This document shows, piece after piece, positions 9,982 to 18,775 of a stretch of 64,000 bases of DNA. Numbering within the stretch: position 1 is the first letter of the stretch; each line of letters opens with the position of its first letter. The notes beneath the pieces are model-generated. The model made no database searches. It was not told where the DNA came from and saw nothing but the letters and a program-made list of their open reading frames with translations. The translations under genes were made by a program, and so were the position numbers. Source of the DNA: an uncultured Clostridia bacterium (GTDB lineage: Bacteria; Bacillota; Clostridia; Christensenellales; Borkfalkiaceae); assembly GCA_947627575.1 (NCBI GenBank), contig CANQWN010000001.1:62001-126000 (forward strand), given 5' to 3'.

Positions 9982-10739
9982 AAGATTATACGGCAACGGT
10001 AAGGCAAAACGAAAAAATAGCCGAAAATATATTTATGATGAAATTGTCCCTGCACGGCGAACCGGAAAAAATTCACGGCGGGCAATTCGTTAATCTGTCC
10101 ACGGGCGACAATTCTCTGCTTTTGCGCCGTCCCTTCGGCGTCTGCAAAGCGGAGGGCAACGAAATAACCCTGTGCTATCAGATAAAGGGCGAGGGCACTT
10201 TAAAACTATCGGCTACGCCCGCGGGCGCGCAACTTAAAGTTCTTCTTCCGCTGGGCAATTGGTTCGACCTCGAAAGTTACAAAAACGTGGTTGTTGTGGG
10301 CGGCGGCGTGGGAATATTTCCCCTCATAGCCGCAATCCGCGAATATTGCGACCGCGTAAATTTTCATTCCTTCATAGGTTTCCGCAATAAAAACGCGGTG
10401 TGCCTTCTCGACGAACTTGAAAAAAGCAAGACGTTGACCGTGGTTACCGACGACGGCAGTTTCGGCGGAAAGGGCAACGCGGTGCAGGCGTATATACAGC
10501 GCGCGGGCGAAATTGAGGCGGACGCGGTGATAGCGTGCGGTCCACCCGTAATGCTTAAAGCGCTTAAATCGGAAATAGCTTCGCACGGCATAAAAACGCC
10601 CTGTTTTGTATCTTTGGAGGAGCGTATGGGTTGCGGTATGGGGGCCTGCCTCGTATGCGTGTGCAAAACGGCGGACGGCGGAAACGCGCGCGTCTGCCGC
10701 GACGGTCCCATATTCCCCATAGAGGAAGTACAGCTTTAA
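9978..10739 (+). CDS. pyrK: Dihydroorotate dehydrogenase electron-transfer subunit
   Basis: FAD/NAD reductase fold and C-terminal CGMGACLVCVC [2Fe-2S] motif. Confidence 0.92.
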   Translation: MKDYTATVRQNEKIAENIFMMKLSLHGEPEKIHGGQFVNLSTGDNSLLLRRPFGVCKAEGNEITLCYQIKGEGTLKLSATPAGAQLKVLLPLGNWFDLESYKNVVVVGGGVGIFPLIAAIREYCDRVNFHSFIGFRNKNAVCLLDELEKSKTLTVVTDDGSFGGKGNAVQAYIQRAGEIEADAVIACGPPVMLKALKSEIASHGIKTPCFVSLEERMGCGMGACLVCVCKTADGGNARVCRDGPIFPIEEVQL

Positions 10740-10751
10740 AGGAAATAGCAT

Positions 10752-11663
10752 ATGGCGGATTTACAAGTTGAAATATGCGGGGTGAAGTTTAAAAACCCCG
10801 TCATTGCCGCAAGCGGCACGTTTGGCTTCGGCAGGGAATACAATTTGCTTTACGATATTTCGCAGTTGGGCGGGATTTCCACAAAGGGTATGACGTTGGA
10901 ACCCCGCAACGGCAACCCCACTCCGCGCATTGCGGAAGGCAAAAGCGTTATTTTAAACGCCGTAGGGTTGCAAAATCCCGGCGCGGACTATTTTATTCGC
11001 AACGATTTACCCTTTTTAAAAAGCAAAGGTTTGGTTGTAATAGCCAATGTCGCAGGCAAAACGCTTGAAGATTACGGCGAAATTTGCGCCAAACTTGACG
11101 GACTTGCGGATATGGTGGAACTTAACATTTCCTGCCCCAACGTAAAGGCGGGGGGTATGGCTTTCGGCATCAGACCGGAAAGCATATTAAAAGTTACGCA
11201 AATTTCCAAAAAATCGCTTAAACGCACCCCGCTGATAGTAAAACTTTCCCCCAATGTGGAAAGCATAGCGGTAAACGCGCAGGCGGCTGAAAGCGGCGGC
11301 GCAGATTGCGTTTCCCTTATAAACACCCTTACGGGTATGGTTATCGACATAGAAAAGAGAAAACCGTTGCTTGCCAACAATACGGGCGGCGTTTCGGGCG
11401 CGGGCATAAAGCCGATAGCCGTAAGGATGGTTTACGAGGCGGCGCACGCCGTAAAAATTCCCGTTATAGGCATGGGCGGGATAACCTGCGGCAAAGACGT
11501 AATAGAATTTATGATGGCGGGCGCTTCGGCAGTGCAGGTAGGCACGGCTAATTTTACCGACGCAAACGCAATGCCGAGGATAATAGCCGAAACAGGGCGC
11601 TGGCTTGACGAAAGAAAGATAGCAAGCGTAAAACAAATAATAAATACGGTAACTTTGAATTGA
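10752..11663 (+). CDS. pyrD: Dihydroorotate dehydrogenase, class 1B catalytic subunit
   Basis: NPVIAASGTFGFG, NISCPNVKAGG motifs; next to pyrK. Confidence 0.94.
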   Translation: MADLQVEICGVKFKNPVIAASGTFGFGREYNLLYDISQLGGISTKGMTLEPRNGNPTPRIAEGKSVILNAVGLQNPGADYFIRNDLPFLKSKGLVVIANVAGKTLEDYGEICAKLDGLADMVELNISCPNVKAGGMAFGIRPESILKVTQISKKSLKRTPLIVKLSPNVESIAVNAQAAESGGADCVSLINTLTGMVIDIEKRKPLLANNTGGVSGAGIKPIAVRMVYEAAHAVKIPVIGMGGITCGKDVIEFMMAGASAVQVGTANFTDANAMPRIIAETGRWLDERKIASVKQIINTVTLN

Positions 11664-11673
11664 GGTGAAAGAT

Positions 11674-12330
11674 ATGACTTACAAACAGCAATTTATTAAA
11701 TTCATGGTTGAAAACGGAGTGCTTAAATTCGGCGAATTTACATTGAAAAGCGGCAGGATAGCCCCTTATTTCATAAATACGGGCAACTATAAATCTGGCG
11801 CGCAACTTGCAAAATTGGGCGAATATTATGCAAAATGCATAGTGGATAATTGTTTGGAAGCCGATACGTTGGTAGGTCCCGCCTACAAGGGTATACCCCT
11901 TGCGGTTACAACGGCGGTTTCGCTTTACAATCATTTCGGCAAAGATTACAACTATTGTTTCGACAGAAAGGAAGTTAAAGACCACGGCGAGGGCGGACTT
12001 TTCGTTGGCAAACAGCTGACCGACGGAGAGAGAGTTATAATAATAGAGGACGTAATGACGTCGGGGAAAGCCCTTCGCGAAACATTGCCCAAACTTGCGC
12101 AGGCGGCGGACGTAAAAGTTGCGGGTATGGTTATTTCCGTGGACAGAATGGAAAGGGGTTTGGAAACAAATCTTTCCGCCGTGCAGGAAGTTTATAAAGA
12201 GTTCGGCATAAAAGTGTATTCCATAGTTACTATGGCGGATATTATCGCCGCAATAGAGGAAGGGATAATAGAAGGCAAACAGTATCTCGACAAGATGATA
12301 GCCTACCGCAAAACTTACGGCGTAGATTAA
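11674..12330 (+). CDS. pyrE: Orotate phosphoribosyltransferase
   Basis: VIIIEDVMTSGKALRE PRPP-binding motif; LKSGRIAPYFINTG. Confidence 0.94.
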   Translation: MTYKQQFIKFMVENGVLKFGEFTLKSGRIAPYFINTGNYKSGAQLAKLGEYYAKCIVDNCLEADTLVGPAYKGIPLAVTTAVSLYNHFGKDYNYCFDRKEVKDHGEGGLFVGKQLTDGERVIIIEDVMTSGKALRETLPKLAQAADVKVAGMVISVDRMERGLETNLSAVQEVYKEFGIKVYSIVTMADIIAAIEEGIIEGKQYLDKMIAYRKTYGVD

Positions 12331-12349
12331 ATAAATTTTCAAAAAGCAA

Positions 12350-12386
12350 GCCCCCTTCCGTCTGAACAGACGGGAGGGGGCAATTT
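12350..12386 (+). terminator. Rho-independent terminator of the pyr operon
   Basis: GCCCCCTTCCGTCTGAACAGACGGGAGGGGGC followed by AATTTT. Confidence 0.85.
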
Positions 12387-12472
12387 TATGCGGAAAATTG
12401 TCAAAAAAAATTATTGACTTTTAAAGGAATTATGTGATAGAATACCGTACATAAATAATATGGAAGTCAGTT

Positions 12473-12796
12473 ATGGAAAAAATAGTTAAAAAACTTATCA
12501 ATTGGGAAAAAACGGGAAGAAATTTAAAATTTTTAAGGCAGGGCAACATGGATCTTCGCAGATATGTTTGCCGGGTTTTGAAGTATGACGATAACGATTG
12601 CGACGGCGCTTGCGAATCCTGCAACTACAAGGTGGACGACAGTATAAGCCAGCGCGAGCTTGCGGAAGTTTTCAACGTCACGGATAACGTAATATGTAAT
12701 TGGGAAAGCGGTAAAACCGTCGTAGGATTGGAAGATTTGCTTTATTATTGCCGCATTGCAAAGGTAGACTTGTTCGATTTGCTTGTGCTGGAATAA
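12473..12796 (+). CDS. XRE-type helix-turn-helix protein
   Basis: ISQRELAEVFNVTDNVICNWESGKTVVGLEDLLYYCRI; promoter TTGACT-18-TAGAAT at 12414-12443. Confidence 0.75.
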   Translation: MEKIVKKLINWEKTGRNLKFLRQGNMDLRRYVCRVLKYDDNDCDGACESCNYKVDDSISQRELAEVFNVTDNVICNWESGKTVVGLEDLLYYCRIAKVDLFDLLVLE

Positions 12797-12917
12797 TCAA
12801 TAAATTCTTAAATTCTGTAGATGGAGGTAGATTATCGTAATTCGCATATAAATTAAATCAGGTTAAATTGCTTTTTAAAAAAATCGTTATTAATTACGGT
12901 TTTTTTGTAATTTTTAA

Positions 12918-12968
12918 GGAACTTCGGTTTAATGTGCAACAAACCCGCAATACCCGAAGTTCTTTTTT
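12918..12968 (+). terminator. Terminator-like hairpin between the HTH gene and the TraG-like operon
   Basis: Arms GGAACTTCGG/CCGAAGTTC followed by TTTTTT. Confidence 0.55.
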
Positions 12969-12969
12969 C

Positions 12970-12999
12970 TTGCTCGTTAAATACCCCAAATGGTATAAT
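12970..12999 (+). promoter_or_regulatory. Promoter of the TraG-like operon
   Basis: TTGCTC - 18 nt - TATAAT, then AAGGAGG RBS. Confidence 0.55.
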
Positions 13000-13034
13000 A
13001 TAAATGTAAAAAACAAGGAGGTGAAAAATAAAAA

Positions 13035-13151
13035 ATGGTAAATGCAGTAGTCGAGGCAAAAGGTATCAATGTAACACACATGTCTGCGGGGATCGCCCGT
13101 AAAAAGCCGCAAACGGAAAAGCGCGGCAGCGAAAGGACGGTTTTCCCGTGA
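13035..13151 (+). CDS. Small 38-aa ORF (MVNAVVEAKGINVTHMSAGIARKKPQTEKRGSERTVFP)
   Basis: Strong AAGGAGGTG RBS upstream; its stop TGA overlaps the GTG start of the next CDS (GTGA). Below the ORF-track size cutoff. Confidence 0.6.
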   Translation: MVNAVVEAKGINVTHMSAGIARKKPQTEKRGSERTVFP

Positions 13152-13873
13152 GTAAAATTCTGACGGAGGAAATTATTTTGAATAGCGTAAAAGAAACTAT
13201 CAGGGAATATGAATACCTGACAGCCGGACGTCATTACGAGCCGGCACAAAAAAAGGCGATATTCGCGCTTGTGGCAAGGGCGAATATGCTTGATAAGGAA
13301 AGGGAAAAAGCAATAGAACGTACGCTTTTTTCGGCTGAATTTGAAGAATACGAAAACGAAACTGACTGCGCCAACGGCTTGCTTATGGCGTCGCTGTACG
13401 TCAGGGGGGAATACAGCAAACAGATTCTTGAATACAGAAAACAATTTCTTACCGATTTATCGGATAAGTGCATTTTCAAAGACAAGACCAAATGGTTGCA
13501 ATACGTATTTTCCGGTATAGCGGATTTCAATCATATTCTTGAAAACGCCGTCTATATGTACGCGGTAAATCAGCCGGACAAGGCTTTGCGCCAATTTGAA
13601 AGATTGGCAGAGTACTGTCACGGATTGTCGGTCAAACTTGCAATTGCGCTGTGCAGGGAACTCGGCGAAACGGGCAAAGAATTGAGGTATTTGATAATTT
13701 TAAACAGAATTACCGAAAGCCTGTATTACGATAAACTGCCCGAAGCGTTTAAAGCGCGTATGGACGAAATCCGCGGCGCTCTTACGGAAAACGAAATCCG
13801 CGACGCGAACGAAAAGAAAATTTACTACTTTGACGAATCGGTAGAATTGGGGCGCATGGGTTTCAGAGCATAA
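13148..13873 (+). CDS. Hypothetical alpha-helical (SEL1/TPR-like) protein
   Basis: 241 aa helix-rich; coupled to flanking ORFs. Confidence 0.6.
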   Translation: MSKILTEEIILNSVKETIREYEYLTAGRHYEPAQKKAIFALVARANMLDKEREKAIERTLFSAEFEEYENETDCANGLLMASLYVRGEYSKQILEYRKQFLTDLSDKCIFKDKTKWLQYVFSGIADFNHILENAVYMYAVNQPDKALRQFERLAEYCHGLSVKLAIALCRELGETGKELRYLIILNRITESLYYDKLPEAFKARMDEIRGALTENEIRDANEKKIYYFDESVELGRMGFRA

Positions 13874-13886
13874 GGAGGGACGCGCA

Positions 13887-15566
13887 ATGAATATCGATCA
13901 GATAAAATCAAATTGTTTGGAAGCAAACAGAGATTACTTTGAAAATTCCGTTTTGGTTGACGTGAACGGGATGGGTAAATATTTCAGCCCTTTCAGTCTT
14001 GCCGACGATAAATTCGAGGTTACGGGTCCCGTAATCGCAAATTACGTTGAAAACGGAGCGAGGAAAAATTACTGTCTGCCGCACCCGTGCCACACCATAA
14101 TAATAGGCGGCACGGGCTCCGGCAAGACGGAGTGCTATTTTTCGGCTCAGGCGGAAGCGTTCGCCAAATCGGTAAACAAGCCTTCGGTTTTCTTTATGGA
14201 CCTGAAAGGCGATTATTACAGAAATTTCTCGGGCTTGTATAAAGCTATGGGCTACAAAGTTTTTGTGCTCAATCTCAAACAGCCCTTTATGTCCTGCAGG
14301 TATAATCCGCTTACGCCCGTGTGGTTATGTTACCGCCGTTCGGTAAGCGCAAAGGCGCTTTTAAAAAATCCCACGGGGAACGAAAGGACGTTTTTGGATA
14401 AAACTTACGAAAGTTTTGCACAGTGGAAGGACGCCGTAAACTGTTATGCGATGGAAGAGATGGAGGAATGTCAAAATTATCTTCGGCGCATAACCAATAT
14501 GATAATTCCCCTCGAATCGGAAAAAGACCCCACGTGGGAAATGGGCGCCCGCGAAATGTTCTATAATCAGGCGATAGGGTTGCTTGAAGATTCCGCATAT
14601 CCCGAAAGGAGAATGAGCCGTGAAAAATTCACTATCGCAAATATCATAAGGATAGCCAATTGTACCGAAGATGATTGCGATTATATCTATGATTGGATAC
14701 GCGCACGCGACAAAAAGTCCGTTGTGCGCGGGCTTATGAACTACTACACGGAGCATGCAAAGGTAACCCGCGACGGCTACATAAGCACGTTTACTTCAAG
14801 GGTGGATAAGTGGAAAGGCTACGCGATAGAGTGGCTTACTTCCGATTCCGATATAGACGTGGAAAAGATAGTTGCAAGACTTAATTACGATAAGGTTGCC
14901 ATCTTCTGCATAACGGACGAAACCCGTCCCGAAACATACGACCTGTGTATGGCGCTGATGGACCACCTTATTTCCGCAATCAAGATCTACAACGACAAAG
15001 TAGAACCTATGCGCAGGGACTTCCACATACTCGCGGACGAATTTGCGAATATGCCGCCCCTTTCAAATATGCAAAACCGCATAACTACGCTTCGCAGTTA
15101 CAGGGTATGGTTGCATATGGGTATACAAAGTTATGATCAGCTTGACGATAAGTATAATGCAAACGTGCGCAATATAATTCTCGATAACTGCGACTGTCAG
15201 GTGTTTTTCGGAACCAATAATTCCAAAACGTCCTCCGAATTTGCAAGTTCGCTGGGCGAACGGATAGCCCCCGTATCGGGACACGTAATAGGGAACGACG
15301 GAAAACTTTCTATAAACATTTCGGCGGCAGACCGCCCTCTCATAAGGCGCAGCGACCTTGCCGCTTTGCAGTTGGGTGAAGCGTACGTCAAAGTTTTCAG
15401 AAATCCCACGGCGTTTACTTTATTGCAGCCCCACTTCAAATGCGCCGATCTTTATCACGGCGACGCCGAACCCGAAAGGGAAGAAGCCAATCTTGCCAAA
15501 CTCGAGGCTTCGGTATACGATATAAGATTGCTCGGTTTAAGAACCCGCACGCGTTTCGGCGACTGA
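13887..15566 (+). CDS. VirD4/TraG-like type IV coupling ATPase
   Basis: Walker A IIGGTGSGKTE, FFMDLKGDYYRNFSG, Walker B-like FHILADEFANMP, and SYDQLDDKY..ILDNCDCQVFFGTNN typical of TraG/VirD4. Confidence 0.85.
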   Translation: MNIDQIKSNCLEANRDYFENSVLVDVNGMGKYFSPFSLADDKFEVTGPVIANYVENGARKNYCLPHPCHTIIIGGTGSGKTECYFSAQAEAFAKSVNKPSVFFMDLKGDYYRNFSGLYKAMGYKVFVLNLKQPFMSCRYNPLTPVWLCYRRSVSAKALLKNPTGNERTFLDKTYESFAQWKDAVNCYAMEEMEECQNYLRRITNMIIPLESEKDPTWEMGAREMFYNQAIGLLEDSAYPERRMSREKFTIANIIRIANCTEDDCDYIYDWIRARDKKSVVRGLMNYYTEHAKVTRDGYISTFTSRVDKWKGYAIEWLTSDSDIDVEKIVARLNYDKVAIFCITDETRPETYDLCMALMDHLISAIKIYNDKVEPMRRDFHILADEFANMPPLSNMQNRITTLRSYRVWLHMGIQSYDQLDDKYNANVRNIILDNCDCQVFFGTNNSKTSSEFASSLGERIAPVSGHVIGNDGKLSINISAADRPLIRRSDLAALQLGEAYVKVFRNPTAFTLLQPHFKCADLYHGDAEPEREEANLAKLEASVYDIRLLGLRTRTRFGD

Positions 15567-15598
15567 AAAAATCGTCCTCCAAATGGAGGGCGATTTTT
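15566..15598. terminator. Bidirectional terminator between convergent genes
   Basis: AAAAATCGTCCTCCAAATGGAGGGCGATTTTT. Confidence 0.75.
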
Positions 15599-16280
15599 AA
15601 AATGTCTTGAATTTATACCCTTTATCTTTAAAATACCTTATAACGCTTTTAAGCGCCTGCGCCGTTGCGCTTTTCATTGTGGAATCGTGCGCAAGCATAA
15701 TTACTTTCCGCGCCCCCGCCGAAGTGCTTACGGCAGAATCGTAAAGCTGTTCGGGAGTGGCGTTTTTTATTTCGCTGTCGCAAAAGGAAGCGTTCCAATC
15801 CACGTATTCCAATCCGTGCGCTTTAACCGCGTCTAAAAACTTTTTATCCAGCCCGAAACTTCCGCCGGGGAATCTGTACAGACGGGAATATTCGCCCTTG
15901 ACGCTTTTTATAACTTCGTTGCACCTGTCTATATCCCGTATCAGCGCGTCCTCTGAAGAATAAATTTCGGAATAGCAGTGCGAGTAGGAATGGACGCCCA
16001 AAGCGTGCCCTTCGCCGCAAATTCTTTTAAGCAGATCTTTTCTGCTTTCGGCATGTTTTCCCACTATAAAAAACGTCGCTTTAACGTTTTCTTCTTTCAA
16101 AACGTCCAAAATCAAAGGCGTAACTTTGTCGCTGGGTCCGTCGTCAAACGTTAGGTAAACAGCCTTTTCGTCCGCTTCGGCAAATCCAACCGAATTTTTG
16201 ACGAAAAGTCCGCCGCAAAACGCCGCCACAATCGCAATCGCCAGCATAACCGCCGTAAAGGCGGGTATATTTCTGTTCAT
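15597..16280 (-). CDS. Polysaccharide (peptidoglycan) deacetylase
   Basis: VYLTFDDGPSDKVTPLILDVL, LGVHSYSH, YRFPGGS NodB-homology motifs; N-terminal TM. Confidence 0.9.
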   Translation of the reverse strand: MNRNIPAFTAVMLAIAIVAAFCGGLFVKNSVGFAEADEKAVYLTFDDGPSDKVTPLILDVLKEENVKATFFIVGKHAESRKDLLKRICGEGHALGVHSYSHCYSEIYSSEDALIRDIDRCNEVIKSVKGEYSRLYRFPGGSFGLDKKFLDAVKAHGLEYVDWNASFCDSEIKNATPEQLYDSAVSTSAGARKVIMLAHDSTMKSATAQALKSVIRYFKDKGYKFKTF

Positions 16281-16311
16281 ATACGCAGTTTGTGCAAACG
16301 TGCGATTTTTA

Positions 16312-16977
16312 TCATAAGTCTATATTTAAAATCGCGTCGGCTATGGCAACCTGTAAAAAGCGCAGCTCGCGGGAATAGATATAGCCTTTTTTTATTTCGT
16401 CGCATATCTCGCTTACCGTTTCCGCACATACGGAAAAGGGGTTGCCCGCTTCGGAATTTTTTATCGCTTCCGTTCCGCTTTTTATTGCGGAAATTATTTC
16501 TTTTGCTTTGCTCTGCCCGAATTCGCCCGTATCCAGCGAGTTCGCGCAGTTGTACGCCATATCCGCAAGCGAAACAAGCGTGTTCAGGTTCCCGGCATAC
16601 CTTTCTGCATTTTTACGGTCTTTCGTGGCGTACTTTGTCCGTTCGGCTTTTAAAATTTCACAGCTGAGATTGCGCCGCTTTAACGCCGCCTGCACGCTTT
16701 CGGCGGATTTTTCGTCGCTATAACAAGCCACCGTAACGTAAAAGCCGTCCGAGTATTCAAGCACGTATCCTGCGCCGCCGTAACTTTCCACCGTTTCCGA
16801 TAATGCGCTTACCGAAATTTCGTTTTCCGCGCCGGAATAATAGATTACATAAAAAACCGCTTTAAAATTTATTTTTTTTGCGGGGCAGGCAACCGCGCTT
16901 AAACATATCGCCGCCGTTAAAGCAACTATAACGATAATCGCTACCGCAAGCCCGAAATCAGTTTTTTTATGTTTCAT
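16312..16977 (-). CDS. Membrane-anchored hypothetical protein with SPOR-like region
   Basis: 221 aa, N-terminal TM; GGAGYVLEYSDGFYVTVACYSDEKSAESVQAALKRR resembles a SPOR domain. Confidence 0.55.
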   Translation of the reverse strand: MKHKKTDFGLAVAIIVIVALTAAICLSAVACPAKKINFKAVFYVIYYSGAENEISVSALSETVESYGGAGYVLEYSDGFYVTVACYSDEKSAESVQAALKRRNLSCEILKAERTKYATKDRKNAERYAGNLNTLVSLADMAYNCANSLDTGEFGQSKAKEIISAIKSGTEAIKNSEAGNPFSVCAETVSEICDEIKKGYIYSRELRFLQVAIADAILNIDL

Positions 16978-17110
16978 ATATTATTTTATTTTTCCGCCCG
17001 CATCAAATATGCGCCCAAACGCGCAATAGGGTACAGCCGCCAAACGTTATTTCGCTGACGGCTATCAGCTAAAAACAAAACCGCCTTGAAAAAAGCAAGG
17101 CGGTTTAAAA

Positions 17111-17196
17111 TGGAGCTAATAGCAGGATTCGGTAGACGCAAAGCGTCGTATTTGGCGATAATGCGCCAAACGTTATTTCGTTGACGGCTATTAGCT
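17111..17196 (-). other. tRNA-like cloverleaf element, distal copy
   Basis: Same architecture; one mismatch in the terminal stem. Confidence 0.6.
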
Positions 17197-17236
17197 GAAA
17201 ACAAAACCGCCTTGAAAAAAGCAAGGCGATTTGAAA

Positions 17237-17322
17237 TGGAGCTAATAGCCGAATTCGGTAGACGCAAAGCGTCGTATTTGGCAATAATGCGCCAAACGTT
17301 ATTTCGCTGACGGCTATTAGCT
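17237..17322 (-). other. tRNA-like cloverleaf element, middle copy
   Basis: Same as proximal copy; one change in the central hairpin converts a pair to G-U. Confidence 0.6.
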
Positions 17323-17361
17323 AAAAACAAAACCGCCTTGAAAAAGCAAGGCGGTTTAAAA

Positions 17362-17447
17362 TGGAGCTAATAGCCGGATTCGGTAGACGCAAAGCGTCGT
17401 ATTTGGCGATAATGCGCCAAACGTTATTTCGTTGACGGCTATTAGCT
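17362..17447 (-). other. tRNA-like cloverleaf element, copy proximal to tRNA-Thr
   Basis: Minus strand: AGCTAATAGCC ... GGCTATTAGCTCCA, an 11-bp terminal stem with CCA overhang and three internal hairpins. Confidence 0.6.
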
Positions 17448-17486
17448 AAAAACAAAACCGCCTTGAAAAAGCAAGGCGGTTTAAAA

Positions 17487-17562
17487 TGGAGCTAATAGCC
17501 GGATTCGAACCGGCGACCTGCTGATTACGAATCAGCTGCTCTACCAGCTGAGCCATATTAGC
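17487..17562 (-). tRNA. tRNA-Thr (anticodon CGT)
   Basis: GCTAATATGGCTCAGCTGGTAGAGCAGCTGATTCGTAATCAGCAGGTCGCCGGTTCGAATCCGGCTATTAGCTCCA folds as a cloverleaf with encoded CCA. Confidence 0.95.
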
Positions 17563-17774
17563 GTTCCGTTTACTATATCATTATAGCAAATTAATTTAAA
17601 TTTGCAAGCAATTTTGCGGTGCATTTTAACTTAATTGGGATGCAAAGGTCCGATAAGAACGAATAAACACATTTTTGTATGCTATTTTCATTTTTCTGTT
17701 TACTTTTGAAAACAGTTATTGTATAATTAATTTGTATAATTATAAATTCCTACTTATGACGGCAGGCTGAAGAA

Positions 17775-18767
17775 ATGGCAAAAGAGCGTAAAAAACTTTC
17801 TAAACGCGCCGTAAAAGCAATAGTTGCGGCGGCGCTTATAATTATTATAACCGTTTCATTGCTTATAACCGATATCTTTGTGCCTGTAAAATTTCTCGCT
17901 TCGTACTTTGTTTTAAGGAACAAGAGCGCCGAAAAAGGCGTTATGCGCGTCCGCTTTGTCGATGTCGGGTACGGCGATTGCACCGTTATCGAACTTCCCG
18001 ACGGTAAAAATATGCTTATAGACGGCGGCGACGGGTCGTACAAAAACCAATTGCGCCTGTTCAGATTTTTAAACAAGTGCGACATAGATAGCATCGACTA
18101 TCTGATTTGTTCTTCCGTCAACCCCGAACACTGCGGCGGGCTTGCCGACGTTGTAAAATACAAAAAAGTAAAAAATATCTATCTGCCTTATTGCGCCAAT
18201 ACTTATATCACCGAAGATTATCGCGATTTTTATGTTGAAGCGAGCAGGAGCGGAGCCGGTATAGTATACAGCGAATACGGCGTAAGCCAATCCGGGGATG
18301 ATTATTTCTTTGAATTTCTTTCGCCGTCGGTACACGAAAACGGCGAAGGGGAGTACGGCGACCTTGCCGATGATCCCACGGGTAACAACGTTAAAAACAA
18401 CGCTTCCGCGGTTGTATGGCTGGAATATTCCGGCACGGCGTTTTTGTTTGCCGGCGATATAACCGGGGAAGTGGAAAGCAAAATTTTGTTCAATTTTTCC
18501 GTGGGCGCATATCCGCGGTTGGAACCCGCGCATTGCAAAGTTTTAAAAGTCGCAAATCATGGGCATAAGGACAGTTCTTCCGCGGAATTCGTTGATTTCT
18601 TTTCGCCCGAAACCGCCGTAATAAGCGTGGGAGACGGCGCCTACGGCTGTCCGTCCGTAGAGGCGCTTTCAAATATAGTAAACAAAGTAGGGGAAGAAGT
18701 TTACATAACGGAAAACTACGGCACAGTCACGCTGGAAATTACACCGAAAGGATATAAAATCGTTTAG
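17775..18767 (+). CDS. ComEC/Rec2-like metallo-beta-lactamase-fold protein, membrane anchored
   Basis: RVRFVDVGYGDCTVIELPDGKNMLIDGGDG, ..EHCGGLADV, NHGHKDSS; N-terminal TM. Confidence 0.8.
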   Translation: MAKERKKLSKRAVKAIVAAALIIIITVSLLITDIFVPVKFLASYFVLRNKSAEKGVMRVRFVDVGYGDCTVIELPDGKNMLIDGGDGSYKNQLRLFRFLNKCDIDSIDYLICSSVNPEHCGGLADVVKYKKVKNIYLPYCANTYITEDYRDFYVEASRSGAGIVYSEYGVSQSGDDYFFEFLSPSVHENGEGEYGDLADDPTGNNVKNNASAVVWLEYSGTAFLFAGDITGEVESKILFNFSVGAYPRLEPAHCKVLKVANHGHKDSSSAEFVDFFSPETAVISVGDGAYGCPSVEALSNIVNKVGEEVYITENYGTVTLEITPKGYKIV

Positions 18768-18775
18768 GAGAGAAA

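Larger units (their letters stand above)
17028..17562 (-). repeat. ~126-bp tandem repeat array downstream of tRNA-Thr (three full units plus a truncated distal unit)
   Basis: Terminator hairpin CCGCCTTG..CAAGGCGG begins at 17081, 17207, 17333 and 17458; tRNA 3'-end-like segments at 17111-17196, 17237-17322, 17362-17447. Confidence 0.95.

Noticed and set aside
12473-15566. Integrative conjugative element or plasmid
   Set aside because: Only a coupling-protein-like ATPase and an HTH protein; no relaxase, integrase, VirB4 or direct repeats seen.
16986-17330. 114-aa repetitive ORF on the minus strand (MFLANSRQRNNVWRIIAKYDALRLPN...)
   Set aside because: Translation of the tRNA-Thr-associated tandem repeat; includes terminator hairpins and tRNA 3' ends, so noncoding.
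17028-17562. Possible CRISPR array
   Set aside because: Repeats are ~126 bp contiguous tandem units without variable spacers and no cas genes are nearby.
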